A program made the position numbers and the translations under genes. Positions 18,318-26,569 of a stretch of DNA of 64,000 nucleotides are shown here, piece by piece (position 1 is the stretch's first letter; every line of letters starts with the position of its first letter). The notes beneath the pieces are model-generated. The model saw only the letters and a program-made list of their open reading frames with translations. It was not told the origin of the DNA and did no database searches. This DNA comes from Nocardia colli (GTDB lineage: Bacteria > Actinomycetota > Actinomycetes > Mycobacteriales > Mycobacteriaceae), in assembly GCF_008704205.1 (NCBI RefSeq), contig NZ_VXLC01000003.1:806001-870000 (forward strand), read 5' to 3'.

Positions 18318-18366
18318 CTTGACGTACATGGCATCCACTTGACGCATGTTGCATGCGTGCGTCAAG
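18318..18366. promoter_or_regulatory. Direct plus inverted repeat upstream of the protease gene
   Basis: CTTGACGYA occurs at 18318 and again at 18338, exactly 20 bp apart, and the second copy pairs with TGCGTCAAG at 18358-18366 to give a perfect 9-bp inverted repeat. The direct repeats extend over about 20 bp with roughly 14 matches. It lies about 120-170 bp upstream of the protease start, in a 226-bp gap that contains no gene. Confidence 0.65.
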
Positions 18367-18423
18367 AGGTTGCTACGTACGCCAAATCGGCGCGGAACAG
18401 CTTGGAGACCAGCGTGATTCAGG

Positions 18424-18711
18424 TCAGGCGGCGGGGCTCATGGTGGCACCCTCGAAGAACTCGGACTCGGTCATGCCGAGGCGGGTGGTGACGAGTTCGA
18501 GGGCGAGGCGCAGGACTTCCTGGGCGGTGGGCGCCACCACCTGAGACTGTTCGAGGCGGGTGGTCCCGCATTCGACGCGGACCCGGCAGCGCCAGCCGGA
18601 GCCGGTGGGGTACGGCTGCGGTCGGCCGATGGCGACGCTCATACGGACGCCGTCCCGGAGGAACTCGTTCGTGGCCAGCAGGTTGTCGTCCGGCGTGATC
18701 ATTATCGTCAT
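18424..18711 (-). CDS. Small conserved hypothetical protein (DUF6968-like)
   Basis: A 95-residue soluble protein. The first half reads like a beta-sandwich (LLATNEFLRDGVRMSVAIG, then WRCRVRVECGTTR) and the second half is a helix (QEVLRLALELVTTRLGM). The pattern resembles DUF6968-type actinobacterial proteins, but I am not sure. Start is the ATG at 18711 or the GTG at 18720; a GGGA lies just upstream. Confidence 0.6.
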   Translation of the reverse strand: MTIMITPDDNLLATNEFLRDGVRMSVAIGRPQPYPTGSGWRCRVRVECGTTRLEQSQVVAPTAQEVLRLALELVTTRLGMTESEFFEGATMSPAA

Positions 18712-18800
18712 TTCACGCACGTCCCATCACAGGCAATGTTGCAGCTACAAGTCGGTTCCTCATCGGATGCTCCCGGTATTACTCAACAGGCAGGGCACTT

Positions 18801-18839
18801 ACGACTATCGGTTTGGAATGAATCTAACCCGATAGTCGT
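18801..18839. promoter_or_regulatory. Perfect 11-bp inverted repeat in an AT-richer gap
   Basis: ACGACTATCGG and CCGATAGTCGT pair perfectly around a 17-base AT-rich centre. The element is about 90 bp upstream of the 18424-18711 gene and downstream of the VOC gene, both on the minus strand. Arm length and AT-rich centre suit a repressor operator; as a hairpin it could also end the VOC transcript. The rest of 18712-18936 shows no gene. Confidence 0.6.
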
Positions 18840-18936
18840 GACTCCGCAACATTTGAGCAAACATTCTGTCACGGCCCGGGCTCGCCGACCGAAAATAGCC
18901 GGAACCCGGGCGCGTCGACATTGCGCTCGGGCCGGG

Positions 18937-19317
18937 TCAGAGTTGCGGCAGCCTGCGGCGCAGCAGGCAGAATTCGTTGCCCTCCGGGTCGGCCAGCACA
19001 TGCCAGCTCACGTCGTCGCCCTGTCCGACATCGACCGGTTTGGCGCCGAGTGCCAGCAACCGTTCCAACTCGGCATCCTGATCACGGTCGGTGGGATTGA
19101 TGTCGATATGCAGCCGGAGTTTCCCGTTCCGCGGTTCATCGCTCGGGCTGAGGATGAGCGTGGGCTGCGGTCCACCGAAGCCTTCGGCCGGTCCGATCTC
19201 GATGCTTCCGTCGTCCTCCCGGTCGAGTTCGACATAACCGAGAACCGCACTCCAGAATGCGGCGAGCCGCTCGGGGTCGGCGACATCGAGGACCAATTCG
19301 GTAATGCGGGCGGCCAT
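18937..19317 (-). CDS. VOC (glyoxalase/bleomycin-resistance) family protein
   Basis: A 126-residue protein starting MAARITELVLDVADPERLA and ending SWHVLADPEGNEFCLL, the two ends of the paired beta-alpha-beta-beta-beta modules of the VOC fold, here of the glyoxalase-like subfamily (Glyoxalase_6). Metal-ligand candidates are LHIDIN and DPEGNEF. Such proteins range from lyases to drug-binding proteins; the substrate is not predictable. I chose the ATG at 19317, since the upstream extension to 19356 has no family match and no ribosome site. Confidence 0.8.
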   Translation of the reverse strand: MAARITELVLDVADPERLAAFWSAVLGYVELDREDDGSIEIGPAEGFGGPQPTLILSPSDEPRNGKLRLHIDINPTDRDQDAELERLLALGAKPVDVGQGDDVSWHVLADPEGNEFCLLRRRLPQL

Positions 19318-19460
19318 AGCACGAGTGTACGTATCCGTAACTGTGCGCTCGGCCACGCACTACTCGCCCTGTGTCCAGCATCACGGCGTAAACCCCTGCC
19401 GCTCAACGGCTTTCCGTTCCGATTTCACTGCCGCGTTACACGGTCGGCACGGGATCGGAA

Positions 19461-20309
19461 ATGATCACCGCCGACGCTGAGCGCATGCGTCCGATCCGAG
19501 CACGACATCGTGTCCAGGTGCTGGCATGCGATGTGTGCGGCCGCCTGCCGCACCCACACCGGGCGCGCTTGACGCTGGCCAAATTGGCCGCGGTATTCCC
19601 GGTCGAACTCGTGCTGCACGCGCTTGTCGTGCATTACCACCCGCCCTATTTACTGACGGTCACTTTGCTGACGATCAGCACGACCGTGCTCGTCATCTGG
19701 GTCGTCGAGCCCTCCGCGACCCGCGTGCTCGGCGCGTGGCTGCACGCCCCCGAACTCCGCAGCCGCGACGACGTCGACCGTGCGCCCACCCTGTGGCGCA
19801 TTCGCGTCCGCGTCGACGATCGCCCCGGACAGCTCGAAGCGCTCACCGGACATCTGGCCCGGCGCGGCGCGAACATCCTCAATGTCCATGTGCACCAACT
19901 CGAATCGGGCGTACTGGACGAACTGGTCGTCTCCGCGCCGGCCGGCGTCACCCCGGACGCGCTGTCCTCGGCGATCGTGCACGGCGGCGGATCGTCGGTC
20001 CGCGTCTGGCCCGCCTCCGCCTTCGCGCTCATCGACGGCCAGACCAAGGCACTCGGCATCGCCGCCCGCGTCGCGGCCGACCCCGACGAACTCCCCTTCG
20101 CCATCGCCGAACTGCTCGGCGCACGCTATCTGACCCCCGGCAGCTACGTCCATCGCGACCTCACGTTCGACGGAACCACCCTGGTCGTCCCGTGGCAGGC
20201 GGATCGCCCGTTGATCTTCACCCGCCCCGACGAGCCGTTCACCCCCGCCGAGAACGCCCGCGCACATCGGCTGACCGACCTGGCCCGCAGCGTCACCAGA
20301 CACCGCTGA
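19461..20309 (+). CDS. Membrane-anchored ACT-domain protein
   Basis: The 282-residue protein has two hydrophobic helices near residues 38-80 (FPVELVLHALVVHY and PYLLTVTLLTISTTVLVIW), then a clear ACT domain near 112-185 (WRIRVRVDDRPGQLEALTGH, ANILNVHVHQLESG) and a C-terminal domain of about 90 residues. ACT domains bind amino acids or small ligands. Joined to a membrane segment this suggests a ligand-sensing membrane protein rather than an amino-acid biosynthetic enzyme. The start may lie at ATG 19461 or 19485. Confidence 0.7.
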   Translation: MITADAERMRPIRARHRVQVLACDVCGRLPHPHRARLTLAKLAAVFPVELVLHALVVHYHPPYLLTVTLLTISTTVLVIWVVEPSATRVLGAWLHAPELRSRDDVDRAPTLWRIRVRVDDRPGQLEALTGHLARRGANILNVHVHQLESGVLDELVVSAPAGVTPDALSSAIVHGGGSSVRVWPASAFALIDGQTKALGIAARVAADPDELPFAIAELLGARYLTPGSYVHRDLTFDGTTLVVPWQADRPLIFTRPDEPFTPAENARAHRLTDLARSVTRHR

Positions 20310-20376
20310 CGAACAGTCACAACAGAATTCCGCCTACCTGCGGCATCGCGAACGCCTCTTGCCCTATCCGTCTGAG

Positions 20377-20415
20377 ACGGTATCGTACTAGTAGTACCGC
20401 ATACTGACGGTACCG
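20377..20415. promoter_or_regulatory. Candidate operator of the PF10118/monooxygenase operon
   Basis: ACGGTATCG (20377) and ACGGTACCG (20407) are direct repeats exactly 30 bp apart, flanking a dyad GTACT-AGT-AGTAC at 20385-20397. All lie within 60 bp of the first gene of the operon. The layout suits binding by the TetR-family protein encoded at the operon's far end. Confidence 0.5.
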
Positions 20416-20433
20416 AGCTCAATGAGGTGCGAG

Positions 20434-21312
20434 ATGACCGAGCAAAGTGTGCGCAGCAAGGAACGCACGGGCAACGGATACCCGAGGGCGAGGCGAATCA
20501 GATTCCGCTTCGGCGAGCCGGTACCCATGTCGAAGTACTACGCCGGCGGCGACATGGTGTTCAGCCACTTCATCGCCGGGTTGTCCGCCGGATTCCCGCC
20601 CGGCGAGGAGTCGTTCATCCGGTCGGTGCGCCGATTCGCCGACCAGATCACCGATCCGGTGCTGAAGAAGCGGGTCGCCGGGTTCATCGGCCAGGAGGCG
20701 ATGCACGGCCAGGAACACCGGCGGCTCAACGAGAAACTGATCGAGATGGGCTACGCCATCGAATGGCTGGACGCGCCGGACGTCGTCGAACGGCAGAAGC
20801 GCCTCGAACAGCGCCTGCCCGCGCGCCTGCACCTGGCCGCCACGGCGGCGGCCGAGCACTACACGGCGGTGCTCGCCGAACGCGTGCTGTCCAGTCCGGA
20901 GATCCAGGCGCTGGCCGGTGACGAAGAAGTCCGGAACCTGTTGAACTGGCACGCTTTCGAGGAACTCGAGCACAAGTCGGTGGCCTTCGACGTGTATCGC
21001 GCGGTGGGCGGGACGGAGACGATGCGCATCCTCACGATGGCGACGTTGGTCGCGCTGACTCTCCCGCTCACCGCGGTCACGCTCACCGCGTCGATCAGCC
21101 GCGACCCGGACGCCCGGCGTTACCCGCTGAGCCTGGCCAAGGAGGCGTTCACGCTGTTCCGTGGTCCGGTGTTCCGCGGCATCGGCCGCGAGCTGGTGCT
21201 GTATCTGCGGCCGGGCTTCCATCCCGACGACATCGACTCGCGAGAGCTGTTGGAGCGCTGGCAGAAAGAGCTCTTCGGCACCGACGGCAGCCTCGTCGAT
21301 CACCTGAAGTAG
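20434..21312 (+). CDS. PF10118 ferritin-like protein ('metal-dependent hydrolase'), copy A; likely di-iron
   Basis: GAGGTGCGAG precedes the ATG at 20434. The 292-residue protein belongs to PF10118, named metal-dependent hydrolase. It shows a full four-helix di-iron pattern: E59 (PGEESF), E88 and H91 (GQEAMHG), E141 (AAAEHY) and E177 and H180 (FEELEHKS), that is E...ExxH...E...ExxH. Two hydrophobic segments follow near 200-225. It is the first gene of an operon that also holds a paralogue, a flavin monooxygenase, an SDR and a ferredoxin-type reductase. That setting and the ligands favour an oxygen-activating enzyme over a hydrolase; this is inference. Confidence 0.85.
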   Translation: MTEQSVRSKERTGNGYPRARRIRFRFGEPVPMSKYYAGGDMVFSHFIAGLSAGFPPGEESFIRSVRRFADQITDPVLKKRVAGFIGQEAMHGQEHRRLNEKLIEMGYAIEWLDAPDVVERQKRLEQRLPARLHLAATAAAEHYTAVLAERVLSSPEIQALAGDEEVRNLLNWHAFEELEHKSVAFDVYRAVGGTETMRILTMATLVALTLPLTAVTLTASISRDPDARRYPLSLAKEAFTLFRGPVFRGIGRELVLYLRPGFHPDDIDSRELLERWQKELFGTDGSLVDHLK

Positions 21313-21355
21313 CCGATCCCTCAACCGAAATACCCCGGAATCAACGGAGATTCAC

Positions 21356-22219
21356 ATGACTTCCAGCGTGCAGAAAACCGGCGCGGGCGGCTACCCGAAG
21401 GTGCGGCGGATGAAGTTCCGCTTCGGCGAGCCGGAACCGATGACCAAGTACTACGCGGGCGACGACATCGTGCTCAGCCACCTGGTCGCGTTGCTCTCGG
21501 CCGCGTTCCCACCCGGCGAGGAGTCGTTCATCCGGTCGGTGCGCCGATTCGCCGACCAGATCACCGATCCGGTGCTGAAGAAGCGGGTCGCCGCGTTCAT
21601 CGGCCAAGAGGCGGTGCACGGCCAGCAGCACGGCAGCTTGAACGAGCAGCTGTTCGCGCTCGGCTATCCGCTGCCCCGATTCGTGAGCGGGCGCGGGGAT
21701 CTCGTGCAGCGGGCCGAGCGGCTGGCACCGCCGGCCGCACACCTGGCCATCACGGCCGCCGCCGAGCATTACACCGCGGTATTGGCCGCGCGCGTGCTGT
21801 CCAGCCCCGAAATCCAGGAATTGGCCGCCGATCCCGAGGTGCGCAACCTGCTCAACTGGCATGCGCTCGAAGAGCTGGAACACAAGTCGGTAGCGTTCGA
21901 CGTCTATCGCTCGGTCGGCGGGCCGGAGTGGCTGCGGATCGCGATCATGTCGGTGCTCTACGTCTTCACGATCCCGGTGGTCGGACTCGGGGTGCTCGCC
22001 TCGATCCTGGCCGATCCCCCGGCCTGGCAGCCGATCACGGTGACACGGCAGTCTTATCGGCTGATCCGCGGGCCGATCGTGCGCGGGCTGCTCAGCGAGA
22101 TCCAGGTGTATCTGAAGCCGGGCTTCCACCCGGACGACGTGGACACCGGCGCCCTGCTGCGGCAGTGGCAGACCGAATTGTTCGGCGCCGACGGCGCGCT
22201 CGTGGATCGCGTCCGATGA
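21356..22219 (+). CDS. PF10118 ferritin-like protein, copy B
   Basis: A 287-residue paralogue of the preceding gene, 43 bp downstream, with ACGGAGA before the ATG. It keeps every ligand candidate (PGEESF, GQEAVHG, AAAEHY, LEELEHKS). The two proteins agree strongly in the metal-binding core but differ between residues 95 and 125 and in the C-terminal third. Bases 21512-21593 are identical to 20599-20680, including all third positions. Its stop overlaps the monooxygenase start (ATGA). The two copies may form a heteromer or act on different substrates. Confidence 0.85.
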   Translation: MTSSVQKTGAGGYPKVRRMKFRFGEPEPMTKYYAGDDIVLSHLVALLSAAFPPGEESFIRSVRRFADQITDPVLKKRVAAFIGQEAVHGQQHGSLNEQLFALGYPLPRFVSGRGDLVQRAERLAPPAAHLAITAAAEHYTAVLAARVLSSPEIQELAADPEVRNLLNWHALEELEHKSVAFDVYRSVGGPEWLRIAIMSVLYVFTIPVVGLGVLASILADPPAWQPITVTRQSYRLIRGPIVRGLLSEIQVYLKPGFHPDDVDTGALLRQWQTELFGADGALVDRVR

Positions 22220-23790
22220 GCGCGGCGCTGCCCGACCAAGGAGCGCTTGCGAGTCGCGAATGCGCGAGGCCGCACGAGGTCATCGTGGTAGGCGCGGGGT
22301 TCGGCGGCATCGGCGCCGCGATCGCCCTGCAACGCAAAGGCATCCACGATTTCGTCATCGTGGACAAGTGGGATCGGGTCGGCGGGACCTGGCACGCCAA
22401 CACCTATCCCGGTGTGGCGGTGGATATCCCGTCGTTCATCTACAGCTTCTCCTACGAGCAGCGCGGCGACTGGTCGCGAATCTTCGCGCCCGGCACCGAG
22501 TTGCGCGACTACGCCGAGGGGATGGTCGACAAGTACGGTCTGCGACCGAAGCTGCGGCTGAACACCACGATCGTCTCGGCGGTGTTCGACGCCGAGGACA
22601 GTCTCTGGCTGCTCGGCACCGACAGCGGCCGCACACTCACCGCGCGCTATGTGGTGATGGCGATCGGCGGGCTGGAACGGCCGAAGATGCCCGACATCCC
22701 GGGCCTGCAAGACTTCGGCGGAACCCTGATCCATACCGCGCTGTGGGACGACGATGTCGCGCTGGCCGGCAGGCGGGTCGCGGTGATCGGAACCGGCGCG
22801 ACCGCGTTGCAACTGGTGCCGGCCATCGTCGATGAGGTCGAGCATCTCAGCGTGTTCCAGCGAACGCCGATCTGGGTGTTCCCGAAAACCGATGCGGCGG
22901 TGGGGCCGCTCGGTCGCGCGGTGCTCGAGCGTCCGTGGGTGCGCTCCGGTATCCGCATGGTCGGCACCCTCGCCACCGAGATCGGGATGGGCGGCATGGT
23001 GGCCGGTCCGACCTGGCTGTCGGACGCCGGTCGGCGGCTGGCGGAGATTCCGGCCCGGCGATGGATGCGTAAACAGGTGCACGATCCAGTCATCCGGGAA
23101 AAGCTGATCCCTGCCTACGGGCTCGGCTGCAAGCGGCCGTCGATGTCGAACGAATACCTGTCGACATTCAATCGGCCGGACGTCAGTCTGGTCACCGATC
23201 CGATCGGCTTCATCGGCGAGCGCGGCATCATCACCGAGGACGGCGTGGAGCATCCGGTCGACGTGCTGATCTGCGCCACGGGATTCAAACTGTGGGAGAA
23301 GGATTCGATACCGCCGTTCCCGGTGACCGGTCGCGACGGGCTCGATCTGGGCGAGTTCTGGGACCGTCATCGGTTCCAGGCCTATCACGGTGTTTCGGTG
23401 CCTGGGTTCCCGAATATGTTCACCATCACCGGGCCTTACGGCTTCGTGCTGGGTTCGTACATCTGGATGATCGAGGCGACTGCCGCGCATCTGAGCCGGG
23501 CGATCGCCGAGACCAAGCGGCGCGGTGCGACCGAGTGCGAGATCAGCAGGCGCGCGCACGACGGGTACTTCGCCAAATGCCTACGCCGCCAAGAGAAGAA
23601 CTTCCTGTTCACCTCCGCCTGCGCCGGGTCGAACACCTACTACATCAACAGTCACGGCGATTCGCCGTTCCGGCCATCGACGCACGGCGAGATGTACTGG
23701 CAGAACCGGCATTTCGATCTCGACGACTACCACTACCGCCAGCCCGTGCCCGCTCCGCGGACCGGCGCGATCCTCGAGGAATCGGTATGA
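22216..23790 (+). CDS. Baeyer-Villiger-type flavin monooxygenase
   Basis: The 524-residue class B flavoprotein monooxygenase has the FAD loop GAGFGGIG near residue 25, GGTWHANTYPGVAVD, the Baeyer-Villiger fingerprint FGGTLIHTALWD, and the NADPH loop GTGATA. It inserts one oxygen atom into ketones or oxidises heteroatoms, using NADPH. Start and stop both overlap neighbours by four bases (ATGA), so it is tightly coupled to the PF10118 protein before it and the SDR after it. The nearest mycobacterial types are EthA/MymA-like; MymA is also paired with an SDR and acts in envelope lipid metabolism. Confidence 0.92.
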   Translation: MSAALPDQGALASRECARPHEVIVVGAGFGGIGAAIALQRKGIHDFVIVDKWDRVGGTWHANTYPGVAVDIPSFIYSFSYEQRGDWSRIFAPGTELRDYAEGMVDKYGLRPKLRLNTTIVSAVFDAEDSLWLLGTDSGRTLTARYVVMAIGGLERPKMPDIPGLQDFGGTLIHTALWDDDVALAGRRVAVIGTGATALQLVPAIVDEVEHLSVFQRTPIWVFPKTDAAVGPLGRAVLERPWVRSGIRMVGTLATEIGMGGMVAGPTWLSDAGRRLAEIPARRWMRKQVHDPVIREKLIPAYGLGCKRPSMSNEYLSTFNRPDVSLVTDPIGFIGERGIITEDGVEHPVDVLICATGFKLWEKDSIPPFPVTGRDGLDLGEFWDRHRFQAYHGVSVPGFPNMFTITGPYGFVLGSYIWMIEATAAHLSRAIAETKRRGATECEISRRAHDGYFAKCLRRQEKNFLFTSACAGSNTYYINSHGDSPFRPSTHGEMYWQNRHFDLDDYHYRQPVPAPRTGAILEESV

Positions 23791-24728
23791 AACTCACCAA
23801 CATCCGCCCCGAACTGGTGGTGGTGACCGGCGCGGGCAGCGGCATCGGCCGGGCCATCGCGATCCGCTTCGCCAGAGCCGGTGCGCACGTGGTGGTTTCC
23901 GATCTGGATCTGGATTCCGCGCTGGCCACCGAGGCGATGATCCACGCGCGCGGCCGGCGGGCCTCGGCGGCCCGGCTCGATGTGACCGATCCGAGCGCGT
24001 GGGAGGCGTTCGCCCGGGACGTACTGGCCGATCACGGCGTGCCGGACGTGCTGGTCAACAATGCCGGCATGCTGGTCAGCGGCGCGTTCGTGGATCTGAC
24101 GCCGGCCGACTGGGATCGGCAGCTGAGCGTGAACCTGCTCGGCGTGGTACACGGTTGCCGGGTGTTCGGGCAGCAGATGATCGACAACCGCAAGCGCGGG
24201 CACATCGTGAATATCGCGTCGGCGGCGGCGTTCACGCCGACGCCGGTGATGTCGGCCTACTCGGTGTCCAAGGCCGGGGTGAAGATGCTCACGGAGTGCC
24301 TGCGACTCGAGTTCGGGCCCAAGGGAATCGGGGTCAGCGCGATCTGTCCAGGGGTGATCAACACCAATATCGGCGAGCACGCGGTGACGGTCGGGGTCGA
24401 TCAGGAGTTGGTCGCGCGGGGTAAGGAGCTGGCGCGGCGGGTGCAGGACGTCGCCGCGCAACTGCCGTTCTCGCCGCTGAGCCCGGATCTGGTCGCGCGG
24501 GCGGCGGAACGGGCGGTGCGCTACGACCTCGCGGTGGTGCCGGTGCGGGCCGAGGCGTGGCTGGGGTACTTCATGTTGCGTATCGCGCCGGGGGTGAATC
24601 GGCGGATCACCCAGCCGCTGGATGTCGAGCGGATCGAACGACTCGGGCGGCGGGTGCTCCGGCTGATCGATCCCGCGTCGGCGAATCAGGTCAAGACGCA
24701 ACCGGTTTCGACGCCGATCGAGGTGTGA
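23787..24728 (+). CDS. Short-chain dehydrogenase/reductase
   Basis: A classical SDR of 313 residues: TGAGSGIG cofactor loop, NNAG, the catalytic Ser in NIASAAAF and YSVSK. An acidic SDLD at the end of the second strand suggests NAD(H) preference. The last 60 residues extend beyond the usual 250 and include a hydrophobic stretch (WLGYFMLRIAPG), as in the mycobacterial SadH type. It probably supplies or removes the ketone that the coupled Baeyer-Villiger enzyme oxidises. The start overlaps the monooxygenase stop. Confidence 0.9.
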   Translation: MKLTNIRPELVVVTGAGSGIGRAIAIRFARAGAHVVVSDLDLDSALATEAMIHARGRRASAARLDVTDPSAWEAFARDVLADHGVPDVLVNNAGMLVSGAFVDLTPADWDRQLSVNLLGVVHGCRVFGQQMIDNRKRGHIVNIASAAAFTPTPVMSAYSVSKAGVKMLTECLRLEFGPKGIGVSAICPGVINTNIGEHAVTVGVDQELVARGKELARRVQDVAAQLPFSPLSPDLVARAAERAVRYDLAVVPVRAEAWLGYFMLRIAPGVNRRITQPLDVERIERLGRRVLRLIDPASANQVKTQPVSTPIEV

Positions 24729-24739
24729 GGGGTACGACG

Positions 24740-25783
24740 ATGAGCGCGGACAACGGTGTGCGCGTCCATGTGCTGAAGGTCGGTGCGGTGGTCGAGGAGA
24801 CGGCCGATGCCCGCACGCTGGTCTTCGAGGTGCCCGATGAACTGACCGAGCGGTTCCGGTATCGGCCCGGTCAGTTCCTTACCCTTCGAATACCCAGTGC
24901 GCGTACGGGTTCGGTGGCCCGATGTTATTCGCTGTGCAGCAGCCCGCATTGCGATGATCGAATCGCGGTGACGGTCAAGCGAACCGCGGACGGGTATGCC
25001 TCGAACCTGATCTGCGACACCGTCGCGGTCGGCGATCTGATCACGGTGCTGGAGCCGTCCGGCGCGTTCGGGCCGCGTGATCTGGACGCCGATGTCCTGC
25101 TGTGCGCGGCGGGTAGCGGCATCACCCCGATCCTGTCGATCATCAAATCCATGATGGTCGGCGGGAGGGGGAATGCTGTTGTGCTGTATGCCAATCGAGA
25201 TCGGCAGTCGGTGATCTTCGCAGAGGTGCTCGACGAGTTGGCACGCAGCTACCCCGATCGGCTGCGGATGCTGCATTGGTTCGAATCGGAACGTGGGTTG
25301 CCGACCGCGGCTGCTCTCACGGGCCTGGTGCAGCCATATTCCGGTCGAGACTGGTTCCTTTGCGGGCCTGCCGGATTCATGACGGTGGCCACGGCCGCGG
25401 CGACCAGGTTGCGAGTCCCCCACGTCTACACCGAGGAATACCGCTCGCTACAGCAGAATCCGTTCGACGAACCCGCCCGCGCCACGCCTGCAACCCCGTT
25501 GGGCGACTCCGCGGTCGTCGAGGTGGACATCGACGGCGAAACCCATGTCCTGGACTGGCCCAAGCAGACTCCCCTACTGGATGTGCTGCTGGACAACGGA
25601 ATCGACGCCCCTTACGTCTGCCGCGAGTCCGCCTGCGGCACCTGCGTCTGCTCGGTGAAAGACGGACGCACCCGGATGCGGCAGAACGAGGCGCTCATCG
25701 ATGACGAGATCGCCCTCGGCCTGACCCTCGCCTGCCAAACCCTGCCCGAGTCGCCCCGGGTGCACATCGCATTCGACCAGTGA
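24740..25783 (+). CDS. FAD/NAD(P)H-dependent reductase with C-terminal 2Fe-2S ferredoxin domain
   Basis: The 347-residue electron-transfer protein has the FAD-binding RCYSLCSSP, the nucleotide-binding GSGITPIL, and a plant-type ferredoxin domain with CRESACGTC and a later cysteine (TLACQTLP). This order is that of PaaE, KshB and the reductases of di-iron or Rieske oxygenases. Class B flavin monooxygenases and SDRs do not need it, so its partner should be a metal oxygenase, and the PF10118 pair in the same operon is the obvious candidate. It starts 11 bp after the SDR stop. Confidence 0.92.
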   Translation: MSADNGVRVHVLKVGAVVEETADARTLVFEVPDELTERFRYRPGQFLTLRIPSARTGSVARCYSLCSSPHCDDRIAVTVKRTADGYASNLICDTVAVGDLITVLEPSGAFGPRDLDADVLLCAAGSGITPILSIIKSMMVGGRGNAVVLYANRDRQSVIFAEVLDELARSYPDRLRMLHWFESERGLPTAAALTGLVQPYSGRDWFLCGPAGFMTVATAAATRLRVPHVYTEEYRSLQQNPFDEPARATPATPLGDSAVVEVDIDGETHVLDWPKQTPLLDVLLDNGIDAPYVCRESACGTCVCSVKDGRTRMRQNEALIDDEIALGLTLACQTLPESPRVHIAFDQ

Positions 25784-26521
25784 CTACTCCGGTTCGAACG
25801 CGAGGTGCGCCGGCTTCTGCACATCCAGGGGCAGGTTGTTGAGCTCGGCGACCCCGTCGAGCATGTTCCTGGCGATGATGCTCACGTGCTGGGCGAACCG
25901 CTCGGTCGACATCGGCTCGGTCCTGGCCCGGTTGGCGCCGAGCCACCAGTCGGTCGCCGAGCCCACCGCGCCGAAGATGGCGTAGGCGGTCAGTTCCAGG
26001 CTGCCGGTGTCGACGTCCTGCCCTTCGAGGCGTTCCTCGATCATCTGCGCCGCCAGCAGCGCCGAACGCTGCGCCACCTCGATGGCCCGTTCCGGCTGCT
26101 CGGCCTGCTGGGCCAGCCGGCTGTGCACCAGAAAGCGGAACACGTCGGGCTGCTCCTCCACCACGGCGACGTACTCCGCGATAGCGGTGCGGATCAGCTC
26201 GGCCACCGAATCGGTGGTCAGGCTGATTTTCGCCAGCACCCGCTCCCACAGCATGCTCTGCACCCGTTCGAGGATCGCCAGGTACAGATCGGTCTTGTCC
26301 GCGAAGTGCCGATACAGCTTCGGCTTGGCGCAGCCCGCCGCCCGCGCGATGTCGTCCATGCTCACGTCGGGCCCGTGCTCGGCCAGTGCGCGGAACGCGG
26401 CGTCCACGAATTCTCCGCGCACCTGCTCCCGGTGCGCCCGCCATCGCTCGGTCCGAGCGTCCGGGCGCGGCTCCGCGGGTGAAGCGGGCGAGCTGCTACC
26501 GGCGGCCGTCATGCTTGTCAT
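25784..26521 (-). CDS. TetR-family regulator
   Basis: A 245-residue regulator with an N-terminal helix-turn-helix (VSMDDIARAAGCAKPKLYRHFADK) and a long ligand-binding domain of the C-terminal TetR_C type. Its stop abuts the reductase stop with no gap, so the gene faces the operon end-on. Physical linkage and the repeats upstream of 20434 suggest it represses the operon. It is 48 bp downstream of corA on the same strand and may share its transcript. Confidence 0.9.
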   Translation of the reverse strand: MTSMTAAGSSSPASPAEPRPDARTERWRAHREQVRGEFVDAAFRALAEHGPDVSMDDIARAAGCAKPKLYRHFADKTDLYLAILERVQSMLWERVLAKISLTTDSVAELIRTAIAEYVAVVEEQPDVFRFLVHSRLAQQAEQPERAIEVAQRSALLAAQMIEERLEGQDVDTGSLELTAYAIFGAVGSATDWWLGANRARTEPMSTERFAQHVSIIARNMLDGVAELNNLPLDVQKPAHLAFEPE

Positions 26522-26569
26522 GATATTGAATCCCGACCTCGGCCACGCAGTTCGGGCCCACTCCCGCGG

